Source of the DNA: Tsuneonella deserti
GTDB taxonomy: Bacteria > Pseudomonadota > Alphaproteobacteria > Sphingomonadales > Sphingomonadaceae
Length of the DNA: 64,000 nt
NCBI RefSeq assembly: GCF_014644315.1
Contig: NZ_BMKL01000001.1
Coordinates: 1,437,001 to 1,501,000, forward strand
Direction of reading: 5' to 3'
Positions 8,988 through 17,582 of this stretch are shown here, piece after piece. Made by a program: the position numbers and the translations under genes. The notes under the pieces are model-generated. The model did no database searches. It was given only the letters and a program-made list of their open reading frames with translations, and had not been told where the DNA came from. The first letter of the stretch is position 1, and each line of letters starts with the position of its first letter.

Positions 8988-10208
8988 GTGAACTACGACC
9001 AGATTTTCGACCAGGCGATAGACCGGCTCCACGAAGAGGGCCGCTACCGCGTTTTCATCGACATCCTGCGGAACAAGGGCGCCTTTCCCAACGCCCGTTG
9101 TTTTGCCGGGCACAACGGCCCCAAGCCCATTACCGTGTGGTGCTCGAACGATTATCTCGCGATGGGTCAGCACCCCAAGGTGATCGCCGCGATGGAAGAA
9201 GCGTTGCATGACGTGGGCGCCGGTTCGGGCGGCACGCGCAATATCGGCGGCAATTCGCATTACCACATCGAACTGGAAGCCGAGCTGGCCGACCTGCACG
9301 GGAAGGAAGCGGCGCTCCTGTTCACCAGCGGCTATGTTTCGAACGACGCGACATTGTCGACGCTGGCGAAACTATTGCCTGGCTGCGTGATCTTCTCGGA
9401 CGAACTCAATCACGCCAGCATGATCGCGGGCATCCGCAACTCGGGGTGTGAGAAGCGCGTGTTCCGGCACAATGACCTCGAGCATCTCGAGGAACTGCTG
9501 GCCGCCGAACATCCCGACGTACCCAAGCTGATCGCGTTCGAAAGCGTGTATTCGATGGACGGCGACATCGCGCCGATCCATGCCATCTGCGACCTCGCCG
9601 AAAAGTACAACGCTCTGACCTATATCGACGAGGTCCATGCGGTTGGCATGTACGGGAAGCGGGGCGGCGGTATTTCGGAGCGCGACGCGGCGGCTCACCG
9701 CATCGACATCATCGAAGGAACGCTTGGCAAGGCTTTCGGCGTGATGGGCGGCTACATCTCGGCGGATCGCAAGATCGTGGACTGCATCCGCTCGTATGCT
9801 CCAGGTTTTATCTTCACCACCTCGCTCTCGCCTGTCCTGGCCGCCGGGGTTCTCGCAGCTGTGCGCCACCTCAAGGAATCGAGTGTCGAGCGTGAGGGGC
9901 AGCAGGCCGCTGCAGCGCGCTTGAAAACGATGCTGAGCGAAGCGGGAATTCCGGTCATGGATACGGTCACCCACATCGTGCCAGTGATGATCGGCGACCC
10001 CGTGCGCGCCAAGAAGATCAGTGACATCCTGCTCGCCGAATACGGAATCTACGTTCAGCCAATCAATTTTCCGACTGTGCCGCGCGGGACCGAGCGCCTT
10101 CGCTTCACCCCGGGGCCTTCGCATGACGAAACGATGATGCGCACGCTGACAGACGCGTTGGTGGAAATCTGGGACCGCCTCGACTTGCAACTCGCAGAAG
10201 CTGCCTGA
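8988..10208 (+). CDS. hemA: 5-aminolevulinate synthase
   Basis: This PLP enzyme condenses glycine with succinyl-CoA to 5-aminolevulinate, the committed haem step in the alphaproteobacterial C4 (Shemin) pathway. The 406-residue length is standard. The PLP lysine is Lys248 in GTLGKAFG, the same number as in Rhodobacter [11 protein letters not shown], the cofactor-region [12 protein letters not shown] and a glycine-rich [10 protein letters not shown] stretch are all present. The start is GTG at 8988 (MNYDQIF); the longer frame from 8922 adds an unlikely leader. It follows the globin-like gene on the same strand with 111 bases between, enough for its own promoter. Confidence 0.96.
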   Translation: MNYDQIFDQAIDRLHEEGRYRVFIDILRNKGAFPNARCFAGHNGPKPITVWCSNDYLAMGQHPKVIAAMEEALHDVGAGSGGTRNIGGNSHYHIELEAELADLHGKEAALLFTSGYVSNDATLSTLAKLLPGCVIFSDELNHASMIAGIRNSGCEKRVFRHNDLEHLEELLAAEHPDVPKLIAFESVYSMDGDIAPIHAICDLAEKYNALTYIDEVHAVGMYGKRGGGISERDAAAHRIDIIEGTLGKAFGVMGGYISADRKIVDCIRSYAPGFIFTTSLSPVLAAGVLAAVRHLKESSVEREGQQAAAARLKTMLSEAGIPVMDTVTHIVPVMIGDPVRAKKISDILLAEYGIYVQPINFPTVPRGTERLRFTPGPSHDETMMRTLTDALVEIWDRLDLQLAEAA

Positions 10209-10248
10209 TTACACTGCCCGGAAGGCATGATCTCGGCATAATCGCGCC

Positions 10249-11883
10249 GTGATCGGCGAGTTTCTCCAGAACCGCTCCGGAAGGGTGATAGCACTCGGGC
10301 GAGTGCTGATGGCCGTCCTGTTCTTCGCGGCCCTCTGGTTTGATCCCGCTCAACCGGCTCGTGCGAGCGCTCTGGGATACGGGCTGCTGGGCGGCTATCT
10401 GGCCCTGGCGCTGGTACTGTTGGCCGTCGCACTGAGGAGCTGGTGGTGGGACCATCGCCTCGCCTGGCCGGTGCTGGGAATCGACGTCGTCGCCTTCCTG
10501 TGGGCCGTCTTCTTCACCGAAAGCCTGAACGACGATTTCACCAGCCCATTCCTCGCCTTTTTCACGTTCTTGATGCTGGCGGTAACAATCCGCTGGGACT
10601 GGCGAATGACGGCGGCGACTGGCGTCGTGGTGACTGTGCTCTACTTCGTCGTCGGGCTTGGCCTGACAGCAAACGAATTGGACATCAATCTGCTGCGCTT
10701 CGGACGGCGCGTCGCCTATATGTTCGTGCTGTCGCTACTGCTTATCTGGTTCGGATTGCAGCGGCGCGAGCAACAAATCGGCGCGTTTTCGGAGACGTCC
10801 GCGCCAGCCGAAAGCCTGCCGGTACCACTCGAGGGCGCGCTTCATTACGCAATCGAGCAGACCGGGGCGCGGGCAGGCGCGATCGCATGGAGCAATGGCG
10901 AAGAGCCCTCGATAGAGCTTCGAACCGCGGGACTGCACTCATCAGCCCGCCGCCTGGCTCCGGGCGACCTATCGGAGGACCGCGCGTTCGGCGCGAAAGT
11001 AAGGCTGTTCTCCGCCGACCGGCAGCGAAGCCTGAAAGCGAGCTCGGGCAGCCGGCCAGAGGCCAGCGGGAAGCGAGTCAGCGAACCCCTCGCCGATCTG
11101 CTTGGAGTCGGCGAGGCCTTGGCAGTTCCCTTCAGCGGCGGCGCCGGACGTGGCGAGATACTGCTCGTGGGGATCAATGGCGTTGGTGCCGATCATGTAG
11201 TGATCGGGCAGCTTGTCGCGCGCGAGGTTCGCGCGGCACTCGACCGCCACGCGACTCTCGTTCTTTCCCACGAAAGCGCCCTTGCCCGCACCCGCTATGC
11301 CCTTGCTCGGGACCTTCACGACAACGTCGCGCAATCGCTCGCCGGTGCGGCACTGCGGCTTGAAGGATTACGAACCTCGATCCGAGCCGGCAACGATCCG
11401 GACGCGGAAATCGTTGAACTCAAAGCGGCGCTCCGGGCAGAGCAAAAGCAGGTGCGCGAGTTGATCGACCGGCTTCGTTACGGTGAACCCGAACTCGATA
11501 CGGCGGAATTGAGCGCGAGCGTCTTACCATTAGTGAATGAGCTGTCGCGAGCCTGGAACGTGGCCATCGCGCTCGACTGCCCGCACCCTCTAGCTGGGCC
11601 GGCGGAGCTGCGCCACGAGATCGCCAGCATCCTGCGCGAAGCGGTCGCCAACGCCGTGCGTCACGGCGAAGCGCGAAAAATGACAGTCGCATTTCGGCGC
11701 GCGGATAATAAACTCCGGCTGACGATCAGCGATGATGGCACAGGATTCCCCTCAGGGGCCGGACGAGATGCGCCGCGATCGATCCGGGAGCGCGTCTCGC
11801 GTCAGGGCGGGTTCCTTGCTCTGGATACTGAACGCGCAGGCACAAAGCTGGAAATCCAGCTGCCGATGGGAGACGAAGCGTGA
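10249..11883 (+). CDS. Membrane sensor histidine kinase, NarL-partner type
   Basis: The 544-residue protein starts with about six membrane segments (roughly 15-170) with very short loops, so the sensing surface is probably within the membrane. A central region of about 150 residues (180-335) looks GAF-like. The kinase core is HisKA_3 with phospho-acceptor His357 in RDLHDNVAQS. It is followed by an HATPase domain with the N box EAVANAVRHG and the G1 box SDDGTGF. The start is GTG at 10249. It overlaps the response regulator by four bases (GTGA), so the two form a two-component pair. The signal is unknown; proximity to hemA is suggestive only. Confidence 0.88.
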   Translation: MIGEFLQNRSGRVIALGRVLMAVLFFAALWFDPAQPARASALGYGLLGGYLALALVLLAVALRSWWWDHRLAWPVLGIDVVAFLWAVFFTESLNDDFTSPFLAFFTFLMLAVTIRWDWRMTAATGVVVTVLYFVVGLGLTANELDINLLRFGRRVAYMFVLSLLLIWFGLQRREQQIGAFSETSAPAESLPVPLEGALHYAIEQTGARAGAIAWSNGEEPSIELRTAGLHSSARRLAPGDLSEDRAFGAKVRLFSADRQRSLKASSGSRPEASGKRVSEPLADLLGVGEALAVPFSGGAGRGEILLVGINGVGADHVVIGQLVAREVRAALDRHATLVLSHESALARTRYALARDLHDNVAQSLAGAALRLEGLRTSIRAGNDPDAEIVELKAALRAEQKQVRELIDRLRYGEPELDTAELSASVLPLVNELSRAWNVAIALDCPHPLAGPAELRHEIASILREAVANAVRHGEARKMTVAFRRADNKLRLTISDDGTGFPSGAGRDAPRSIRERVSRQGGFLALDTERAGTKLEIQLPMGDEA

Positions 11884-12509
11884 TCTCGGTACTTCTTGCG
11901 GACGACCACCCCTTCATGCGGGCCGGAGTCGAGGCGGTGCTTCGCGGTTCGCGGTACGACATCGTCGAAACGGTGAGCGACGGGGAAGCCGCGCTTGAGG
12001 CGGTCGCGCGTCGCGATCCGGACATCTGCATCTTCGACATCCGCATGCCCAAGCTCGATGGCGTGGGTGTTCTGGAAGCGATGCGCTCACGCGGTGACGA
12101 GCGTCCCGTCGTAATCCTGACAGCCGAATTGACCGACCGCGCGCTCTATACGGCCGTAAAAGCCGGAGTTAACGGCATCGTGCTGAAGAACGGCGCGGAG
12201 GATTCACTGATCGAATGCCTGGACGAAGTAGTGAGTGGCGGCAGGGCGATCCCGGCGGAACTGCTGACGCGCGCGCTCGACCTGGCGATGAGCGGAGGTA
12301 CTCGCGAACCTCTGGCCGTGCTGGCCCCCCGCGAGCGGCAAATCGCCGAGTTGGTTGCCCAAGGGCTGCGCAACCGCGACATCGCCGAACGTCTCGGTAT
12401 GACGGAGGGGACGGTTAAAGTTTATCTCCACGGGATCTACCAGAAGATGGACGTCGAAAACCGCACGTCGCTGGCCCTGATCGCCCGGGAGGCCTCGAAA
12501 GTGAGTTAG
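11880..12509 (+). CDS. LuxR/NarL-family response regulator
   Basis: This 209-residue regulator pairs with the overlapping histidine kinase. The receiver domain (1-120) contains acidic residues Asp8 and Asp9, phospho-acceptor Asp53 in IFDIRMP, Thr81 and Lys103, so phosphorylation chemistry looks intact. The C-terminal LuxR-type helix-turn-helix (about 145-205) shows LAPRERQIAELVAQG and the recognition part GMTEGTVKVYLHGIYQKM. The start is GTG overlapping the kinase stop. Its target genes cannot be deduced; there is no obvious dyad directly downstream. Confidence 0.93.
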   Translation: MISVLLADDHPFMRAGVEAVLRGSRYDIVETVSDGEAALEAVARRDPDICIFDIRMPKLDGVGVLEAMRSRGDERPVVILTAELTDRALYTAVKAGVNGIVLKNGAEDSLIECLDEVVSGGRAIPAELLTRALDLAMSGGTREPLAVLAPRERQIAELVAQGLRNRDIAERLGMTEGTVKVYLHGIYQKMDVENRTSLALIAREASKVS

Positions 12510-12705
12510 GACCTGGGGTCGTTCAAGCCCCGGAAGATCCGCATCCTGGCCACAGCCGCAAGATCGCCGCCAAGTTGGATCAGGCGCTTCACGCGGGTAG
12601 CGGCGGATAATGAGCCGCGGGCCAGTCTTAGGCTGCCGTAAACCATTCGAAGCGTAGAAATCATGCCGGTTGACCAACCGCGAAGCGCGGACGCAGTGGA
12701 CGAGA
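12510..12705. other. Gap between response regulator and c-di-GMP gene
   Basis: I see no gene here. A short GC stem (GGGG near 12514 with GCCCC near 12527) soon after the response-regulator stop could help end transcription, but it has no T-tract. A TTG at 12670 is in frame with the next gene and is its alternative start. Confidence 0.35.
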
Positions 12706-14880
12706 ATGGCAGTTCGAAATTTCTGGAAAAGCGCGGCCGGGGCGGGTGACGATCTCACCAGCGATGGGCTGCGTCATGCCATTCTCGACGATTTCGAACA
12801 GACCGGGCTTGCGTGGATTTGGGCCTCGGATGCCAGTGGCTGCCTGAATTATCTATCCCGCGGCGCAGCGGAGGCGATCGGGGTTCCACTCGCCTCGCTG
12901 TTGGGCAAGCCCGTTGCCGAGCTATTCGAGACAGATCCCGATGGTCCGGATGACCGATCGGCAAGGCCATTGGGGTTCCAGCTCAAGGCGCACAACCGGG
13001 TCTCGGACGTGACCGTCCGTTGCGCGCTGCCGGAAGCGCATACAGGACGACCGGTATGGCTATCGCTGTCGGGGCAGCCGAAAACGGACTCCCGCGGGAA
13101 GTTTCATGGCTACCGCGGATGGGCTACCGACATCTCGGTCGAATACCAGCGCAAGATCGCGGATTCGCGGATGGCAGAGTTCGATTCTCTCACCGGCCTT
13201 TACAACCGTGATCGCATGAGCCGCCGGCTCGACGGCATGCTGGCCGCATTCAAGGCCGCGAAGCGCACTTGCGCCCTGATGATGCTCGACCTCGACCGGT
13301 TCAAGCAGGTCAACGACACCATGGGTCACCAGGCCGGCGACAACCTTCTTCAACAGGTGGCGGAGCGGCTGAAAAGCATCATCGGGGACCGCGGCGAAAT
13401 CGGTCGTCTGGGCGGGGACGAGTTCCAGGTCATCATTCCCGATGTGGACGACCGCGGAAAGCTCGGCGAGCTGGCCGAAAAAGTCATCCAGATCATCTCC
13501 CAGCCTTATCCGATCGAGGACAAGCGCGCGATCATCGGCACGTCGGTCGGCATCGCCATCGCCCCCTATGACGGGCTCGAAACCGAAGAACTGGTCCGCG
13601 CGTCCGACCTTGCACTTTATTCGGCCAAGAACGGCGGCCGGGGCCAGTTCCGTTTCTATTCGGCCGACCTCAAGGACGAGGAGCAGGAGCGACAGCTTCT
13701 GCTTGATGACCTGCGCGAAGCGTTGGCCGCCGAACAGCTCGAGCTGCACTATCAGCCTGTCGTGCGCATAAAGGACAACCTGGTGGTCGGCATGGAAGCG
13801 CTGATGCGCTGGGAGCATGCGGAGCGCGGCTGGGTCAGTCCCGGACTGTTCATTCCGGTCGCAGAGGACTCCAGCCTAATCGGGCCACTGGGCGACTGGG
13901 CGCTACACCGCGCCTGTCGGGACGCGATGGAGTGGCCCGACACGGTGCGGGTCGCGGTCAACGTGTCCGCCCGCCAGTTCACCGCCAATGGATTCGTCGA
14001 CATCGTCTCCGATGCCCTGCAGGCCAGCGGGCTGGACCCGGACCGGCTCGAGCTCGAGCTGACGGAAAGCGTGTTCATGGGCGATAGCGAGGCGACCGAC
14101 GAGACCTTTCGGGCGCTCAAGAAAATCGGCGTGCGCCTGGCGCTCGATGACTTCGGCACCGGCTATTCCTCTCTCAGCTATCTGAGGTCCGCGCCCTTCG
14201 ACAAGCTCAAGGTGGACAAGAGCTTCGTCGATTCGTGCACCCAGGCAGACCAGAACAGCGCGAAGATCATCACCGCAATCATCGGCCTGTCGAAAGCGTT
14301 GGGGATGGAAACCACCGTGGAAGGCGTCGAGGCGTTCGACCAGCTCGAGGTGGTCAAGGCCCGCGGAGCGGAACTCGTTCAGGGCTGGATCTACGCCAAG
14401 GCGATGCCGCAGAGCGCCATCCTGCAGCACATCGAATCCGGGGTTTTCAGGATCGAGCCCAGTGGACCCGAGAAGCACCGGCCCGACCGCCGTTCGATGT
14501 TCCGCAGGATCGGCATCATTCACGGCGACCACCGCTACGACGCCGTCATCCGCGATCTCAGCAAGACCGGTGCGTTCATCGAGGGTCTCGTCGGCGTTCC
14601 CGACGGGACGGCGATGGTGCTCGACCTCGGTCAGGGACAGCTGGTTGTTTCGCGGGTCACCCGGTCGGAAGGAGCGCAGTTCGCCGTTGAGTTCGAGACT
14701 TCGTTGGTCAGCGACGGCGCCGGCGGCCTGTGCACCCGTCACCGGGTGAGCCCCTATGCGCTGGCCGCCGCAAGTATGCCGCTCGCCAGTTTGCCGCAGG
14801 GCGCATCGCCAGTCGGCCTCGCAGCAAATCCGGCCAGCCCACCGATGTTCATGCAGGTGCAGGTCGGCAGCGGCGGCTGA
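12706..14880 (+). CDS. PAS-GGDEF-EAL-PilZ cyclic-di-GMP protein
   Basis: This 724-residue cytoplasmic protein combines synthesis, breakdown and binding modules for cyclic di-GMP. An N-terminal PAS/PAC sensor (about 20-150) is followed by an intact GGDEF motif (236-240) and an EAL domain with EALMRW (364-369). Further EAL-domain catalytic positions are visible in NVSARQF, ELELTES, ALDDFGTGYSS, KVDKSF and EGVE. A C-terminal PilZ-like domain (about 592-690) carries the RxxxR pair (RPDRRSMFRR) and DLSKTG. The allosteric I-site RxxD that normally precedes GGDEF is replaced by GDRG. No membrane segment is seen. The ATG at 12706 is preferred; a TTG at 12670 would add 12 residues. Confidence 0.9.
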   Translation: MAVRNFWKSAAGAGDDLTSDGLRHAILDDFEQTGLAWIWASDASGCLNYLSRGAAEAIGVPLASLLGKPVAELFETDPDGPDDRSARPLGFQLKAHNRVSDVTVRCALPEAHTGRPVWLSLSGQPKTDSRGKFHGYRGWATDISVEYQRKIADSRMAEFDSLTGLYNRDRMSRRLDGMLAAFKAAKRTCALMMLDLDRFKQVNDTMGHQAGDNLLQQVAERLKSIIGDRGEIGRLGGDEFQVIIPDVDDRGKLGELAEKVIQIISQPYPIEDKRAIIGTSVGIAIAPYDGLETEELVRASDLALYSAKNGGRGQFRFYSADLKDEEQERQLLLDDLREALAAEQLELHYQPVVRIKDNLVVGMEALMRWEHAERGWVSPGLFIPVAEDSSLIGPLGDWALHRACRDAMEWPDTVRVAVNVSARQFTANGFVDIVSDALQASGLDPDRLELELTESVFMGDSEATDETFRALKKIGVRLALDDFGTGYSSLSYLRSAPFDKLKVDKSFVDSCTQADQNSAKIITAIIGLSKALGMETTVEGVEAFDQLEVVKARGAELVQGWIYAKAMPQSAILQHIESGVFRIEPSGPEKHRPDRRSMFRRIGIIHGDHRYDAVIRDLSKTGAFIEGLVGVPDGTAMVLDLGQGQLVVSRVTRSEGAQFAVEFETSLVSDGAGGLCTRHRVSPYALAAASMPLASLPQGASPVGLAANPASPPMFMQVQVGSGG

Positions 14881-14918
14881 GGCTTTACTCGCGCCGGCGA
14901 GCGGCTAAATCGGTTGCC

Positions 14919-15614
14919 ATGAGCAATGCATCTCCACCCAGTTACGACGAGGTCGTCCTCGGGCGCCGGTCTATCCGCGGGTATCTCGACAAACCGGTGC
15001 CGCGTGAATTGATCGAGGACGTCCTTGCCCTCGCGATGCGGTCGCCCTCGTCGATGAATACCCAGCCGTGGCATTTCCATGTGATCACCGGAGAGCCGCT
15101 CGACCGCATTCGCCGGGGCAATACCGAGAATATCCTCGCCGGCGTTCCGGACAGCCGCGAGTTCCGGCGGGGGAGCGCTTTTGCCGGCGTCCACCGCGAG
15201 CGGCAAATCGGCGTCGCCAAGCAGCTGTTCGAAGCAATGGGGATCGCGCGTGACGACAAGGACAAGCGCCAGGACTGGGTGCTGCGCGGCTTCCGCCAGT
15301 TCGACGCGCCAGTCTGCGTTATCATTACCTACGACCGCGTTCTCGACGATGGAGACGACAGCAAGTTCGATTGCGGCGCGGTTACTACAGCGCTGGTGAA
15401 CGCGGCGTGGTCACGCGGGTTGGGCTGCGTAATCAACTCGCAAGGGATCATGCAGAGCCCGATCGTCCGTCAGCACGCGGGAATTCCCGACGATCAGGTC
15501 ATCATGAAGGCGGTAGCGCTCGGCTGGCCGGACGACACCTTTCCCGCCAACGCGGTGGTCAGCGAGCGAAAGCCGGTCCAGGAAGCTGCGCGATTCGTCG
15601 GCTTCGGCGACTGA
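14919..15614 (+). CDS. Nitroreductase-family FMN oxidoreductase
   Basis: The 231-residue protein belongs to the FMN-dependent nitroreductase fold. It opens with VVLGRRSIRGYLDKPV and has the FMN-binding RSPSSMNTQPWHF segment. It also has a C-terminal glycine-containing stretch before VVSERKPVQE. Family members reduce nitro compounds, quinones or enones with NAD(P)H; the natural substrate cannot be read from sequence. The ATG at 14919 gives the expected N-terminus; upstream in-frame residues re-read the preceding gene's end. It lies 38 bases after the c-di-GMP gene on the same strand, so co-transcription is possible but not shown. Confidence 0.9.
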   Translation: MSNASPPSYDEVVLGRRSIRGYLDKPVPRELIEDVLALAMRSPSSMNTQPWHFHVITGEPLDRIRRGNTENILAGVPDSREFRRGSAFAGVHRERQIGVAKQLFEAMGIARDDKDKRQDWVLRGFRQFDAPVCVIITYDRVLDDGDDSKFDCGAVTTALVNAAWSRGLGCVINSQGIMQSPIVRQHAGIPDDQVIMKAVALGWPDDTFPANAVVSERKPVQEAARFVGFGD

Positions 15615-15790
15615 CTCCGGTCGAATTCGATCAACGCATCGAGCCGCGTTCCAAACGTCTCATCCGCGAGCCGTTTCTGAAGAACGACGGTCTGTAGAAC
15701 CGTTAATCTCCGCGACAGGCGAGCGAGCCGACCCGCTCGCTCCCCATCGCGGCACGCCAGCAACGTGTCGCGCAGCCGGAGAGAAAGACA

Positions 15791-16144
15791 ATGAAGATCG
15801 CAGCACTCACCGCTCTGCTTCTCGCCACGGGAACAGCCGTCTTCGCGCAGGATGTGCCGACCGCAGGCGCGACTACCGAGACTACCACGACGACAACGGT
15901 GCCGACCGCCAACGGAAACGGGGCGGAAGTCTCGCGAACGACGGAAACCACCACTACAACCGATGACGCCGGAAGCGTTTCGACGACCGCTTCCACGCAG
16001 CAGTCGGTCACCACCCCGAGCGGCATCACCAACACGGTGAACCGCGCAATCGATGCTCTGGGCAAAACGACCACGACGACCGGTCATGTGAAGGCGGACG
16101 CAAGCGCCCACGTTCACCCCTCTACCCCCAAGAAGCCCAAGTAA
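15791..16144 (+). CDS. Thr-rich secreted protein, unknown function
   Basis: This 117-residue product begins with a clear signal peptide (about 1-19, ending AVFAQD). The mature part is of low complexity: two runs dominated by threonine and glutamate (about 28-37 and 49-58), then a His/Pro/Lys tail ending in PKKPK. I recognise no domain. It is probably an intrinsically disordered periplasmic or surface protein. A GGAGAAAG ribosome-binding site precedes the ATG by a normal distance. A strong terminator follows about 30 bases after the stop. The antisense frame over the same region is a shadow of the repetitive ACG/ACC codons. Confidence 0.7.
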   Translation: MKIAALTALLLATGTAVFAQDVPTAGATTETTTTTTVPTANGNGAEVSRTTETTTTTDDAGSVSTTASTQQSVTTPSGITNTVNRAIDALGKTTTTTGHVKADASAHVHPSTPKKPK

Positions 16145-16173
16145 ACAGACCGCGCCATAAATGCGCGATAATC

Positions 16174-16200
16174 GTCCCGCGGCGATCTTCGCCGCGGGAC
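16174..16200. terminator. Strong bidirectional hairpin terminator
   Basis: A perfect 12-bp inverted repeat (16174-16185 with 16189-16200) with a three-base loop lies between the converging Thr-rich protein gene and the ODC gene, followed by TTCGTTT on the plus strand. This is the clearest intrinsic-terminator shape in the window and probably serves both strands. Confidence 0.8.
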
Positions 16201-16210
16201 TTCGTTTGAG

Positions 16211-17416
16211 TCAGCGAAGCGACACCACGTTGTCGCTCGCGCGCGGATCGACGCGGTCGCCGCGATAGAGGCTTGCCATCGGCTCGTCCTCGACGATGAT
16301 CTGTTCGGCCTTGCCGAAGCCGTTGAAGCCGGTCTTCATCGCCGCTCCATAGGCGCCGAGCATCCCGATTTCGATATAATCACCTGCCTGGATATCGGCC
16401 GGCAGCATGAAGGGTCCCTTCATGTAATCGGCGTCATCACAAGTCGGTCCGTAGAACGCGAACTCCGCGAGAGGTTGAGTGAGGTCATCTTCGAGCGCGA
16501 CGACCGGGAAACGCCATTCGATATGCGCGGCATCGAACAGCGCGCCGTATGCGCCGTCGTTGATGTACAACTCCTCGCCCCGGCGCTTCTCTACCCGCAC
16601 AATCAGCGAGGAATACTCGGCGCAAAGCGCGCGCCCGGGCTCGCACCACAGCTCGGCGTTGTAGGCGATCGGCAAAGCTTCGAAGTGGCGGTGGATGATC
16701 GCGAAGTAATCTTCGAGCGGCGGCGGCTCCATCCCCGGATAATCGCTGGGGAAGCCCCCGCCGACATCGACCACGTCGATGACCACCGACGCCTCGGCGA
16801 CCGCGGCGCGCACGCGCTCCAGCGCCTGGACGTAGGCAAACGGCGTCATAGCCTGGCTGCCAACGTGGAAGCACACGCCCAGCCAGTCGCAGTGCTGGCG
16901 GGTCGCCTGTAGCAGCTCCGCCGCATCCGCGAGATCGCACCCGAACTTGGCGGCCAGGCTGAGCTCGGAGTATTCCGAAGATACGCGCAGGCGAACGAGC
17001 AGGCGCAGGTCGCCAGCGGCGACGCCTTGCTCCGAGGTGGTCGCCTCGACGACCTTCTCGAGCTCCTCGATCGTGTCGAGGCTGAAGGTCTTCACGCCAT
17101 GCTGGAAGTAGGCTTCGCGGATCGCCCGCGCGGTCTTGACCGGGTGCATGAAGCACAGCTCGGCGGCCGGCAGCGCTTCGCGCACCAGGCGGACCTCGGC
17201 GATGGAGGCTACATCGAAGTGGGTCACCCCGTTGTCCCACAAGACCCGCAGGAGATCGGGCGAGGGATTCGCCTTCACGGCATAGAGCGACTTGCCCGGA
17301 AACTTCTCGACGAAGAAGCGGGCAGCGCGCGCAGCAGCGTGCGGGCGGTTGAGGATTACCGGTTCGTCCGGCGCGAGGGCGCGAACTACAGACCGTGCGT
17401 CAGGATGATGGTGCAA
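16211..17416 (-). CDS. Ornithine decarboxylase, alanine-racemase fold type
   Basis: This 401-residue PLP enzyme of fold type III decarboxylates ornithine (possibly also lysine) to putrescine. The PLP lysine is in YAVKANPSP, the phosphate-binding motif is CEPGRAL, and the active-site cysteine is in YGPTCDDADY. No in-frame ATG lies near the conserved start. A TTG at 17416, preceded by a GGGGG ribosome-binding-like run, gives the expected length; a start at 17557 would add 47 atypical residues. It is the last gene of the polyamine cluster and supplies putrescine to the two carboxynorspermidine enzymes upstream. Its leader is described separately. Confidence 0.9.
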   Translation of the reverse strand: MHHHPDARSVVRALAPDEPVILNRPHAAARAARFFVEKFPGKSLYAVKANPSPDLLRVLWDNGVTHFDVASIAEVRLVREALPAAELCFMHPVKTARAIREAYFQHGVKTFSLDTIEELEKVVEATTSEQGVAAGDLRLLVRLRVSSEYSELSLAAKFGCDLADAAELLQATRQHCDWLGVCFHVGSQAMTPFAYVQALERVRAAVAEASVVIDVVDVGGGFPSDYPGMEPPPLEDYFAIIHRHFEALPIAYNAELWCEPGRALCAEYSSLIVRVEKRRGEELYINDGAYGALFDAAHIEWRFPVVALEDDLTQPLAEFAFYGPTCDDADYMKGPFMLPADIQAGDYIEIGMLGAYGAAMKTGFNGFGKAEQIIVEDEPMASLYRGDRVDPRASDNVVSLR

Positions 17417-17582
17417 CTCAAGGGACCCCCAAACGGTAAGTTTGAACGAGGCAGCCTTGCGGTTATGGAAGTCCCCTTGGGGCTGCGGGGTGCGCCTATA
17501 TAAGGCGCTGCGTGAACCGCAAGTGAAAATCGGGACTTTTGCCCACAACCCCCGCACGCGAGGGACCGTGGCCCACGTCCGT
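17417..17582 (-). promoter_or_regulatory. Structured 5' leader and candidate promoter of the ODC gene
   Basis: A TATATA at 17497-17502 is a candidate -10 box and sits inside a 6-bp dyad (17492-17497 with 17503-17508). Downstream, the leader can form GCAGCC with GGCTGC and CAAAC with GTTTG. AAGGGGAC can also pair with GTCCCTT directly beside the TTG start, which would affect access to the GGGGG run used as ribosome-binding site. Alphaproteobacterial ODC genes are known to carry a conserved leader RNA (the speF motif); whether this is a member cannot be decided by eye. Confidence 0.4.

Noticed and set aside
12663..12749. Short ATG frame (28 residues) before the c-di-GMP gene in another frame
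   Set aside because: It ends in TGA after 28 codons, overlaps the start of a well-supported gene and has no clear ribosome-binding site; a leader peptide was considered but not supported.
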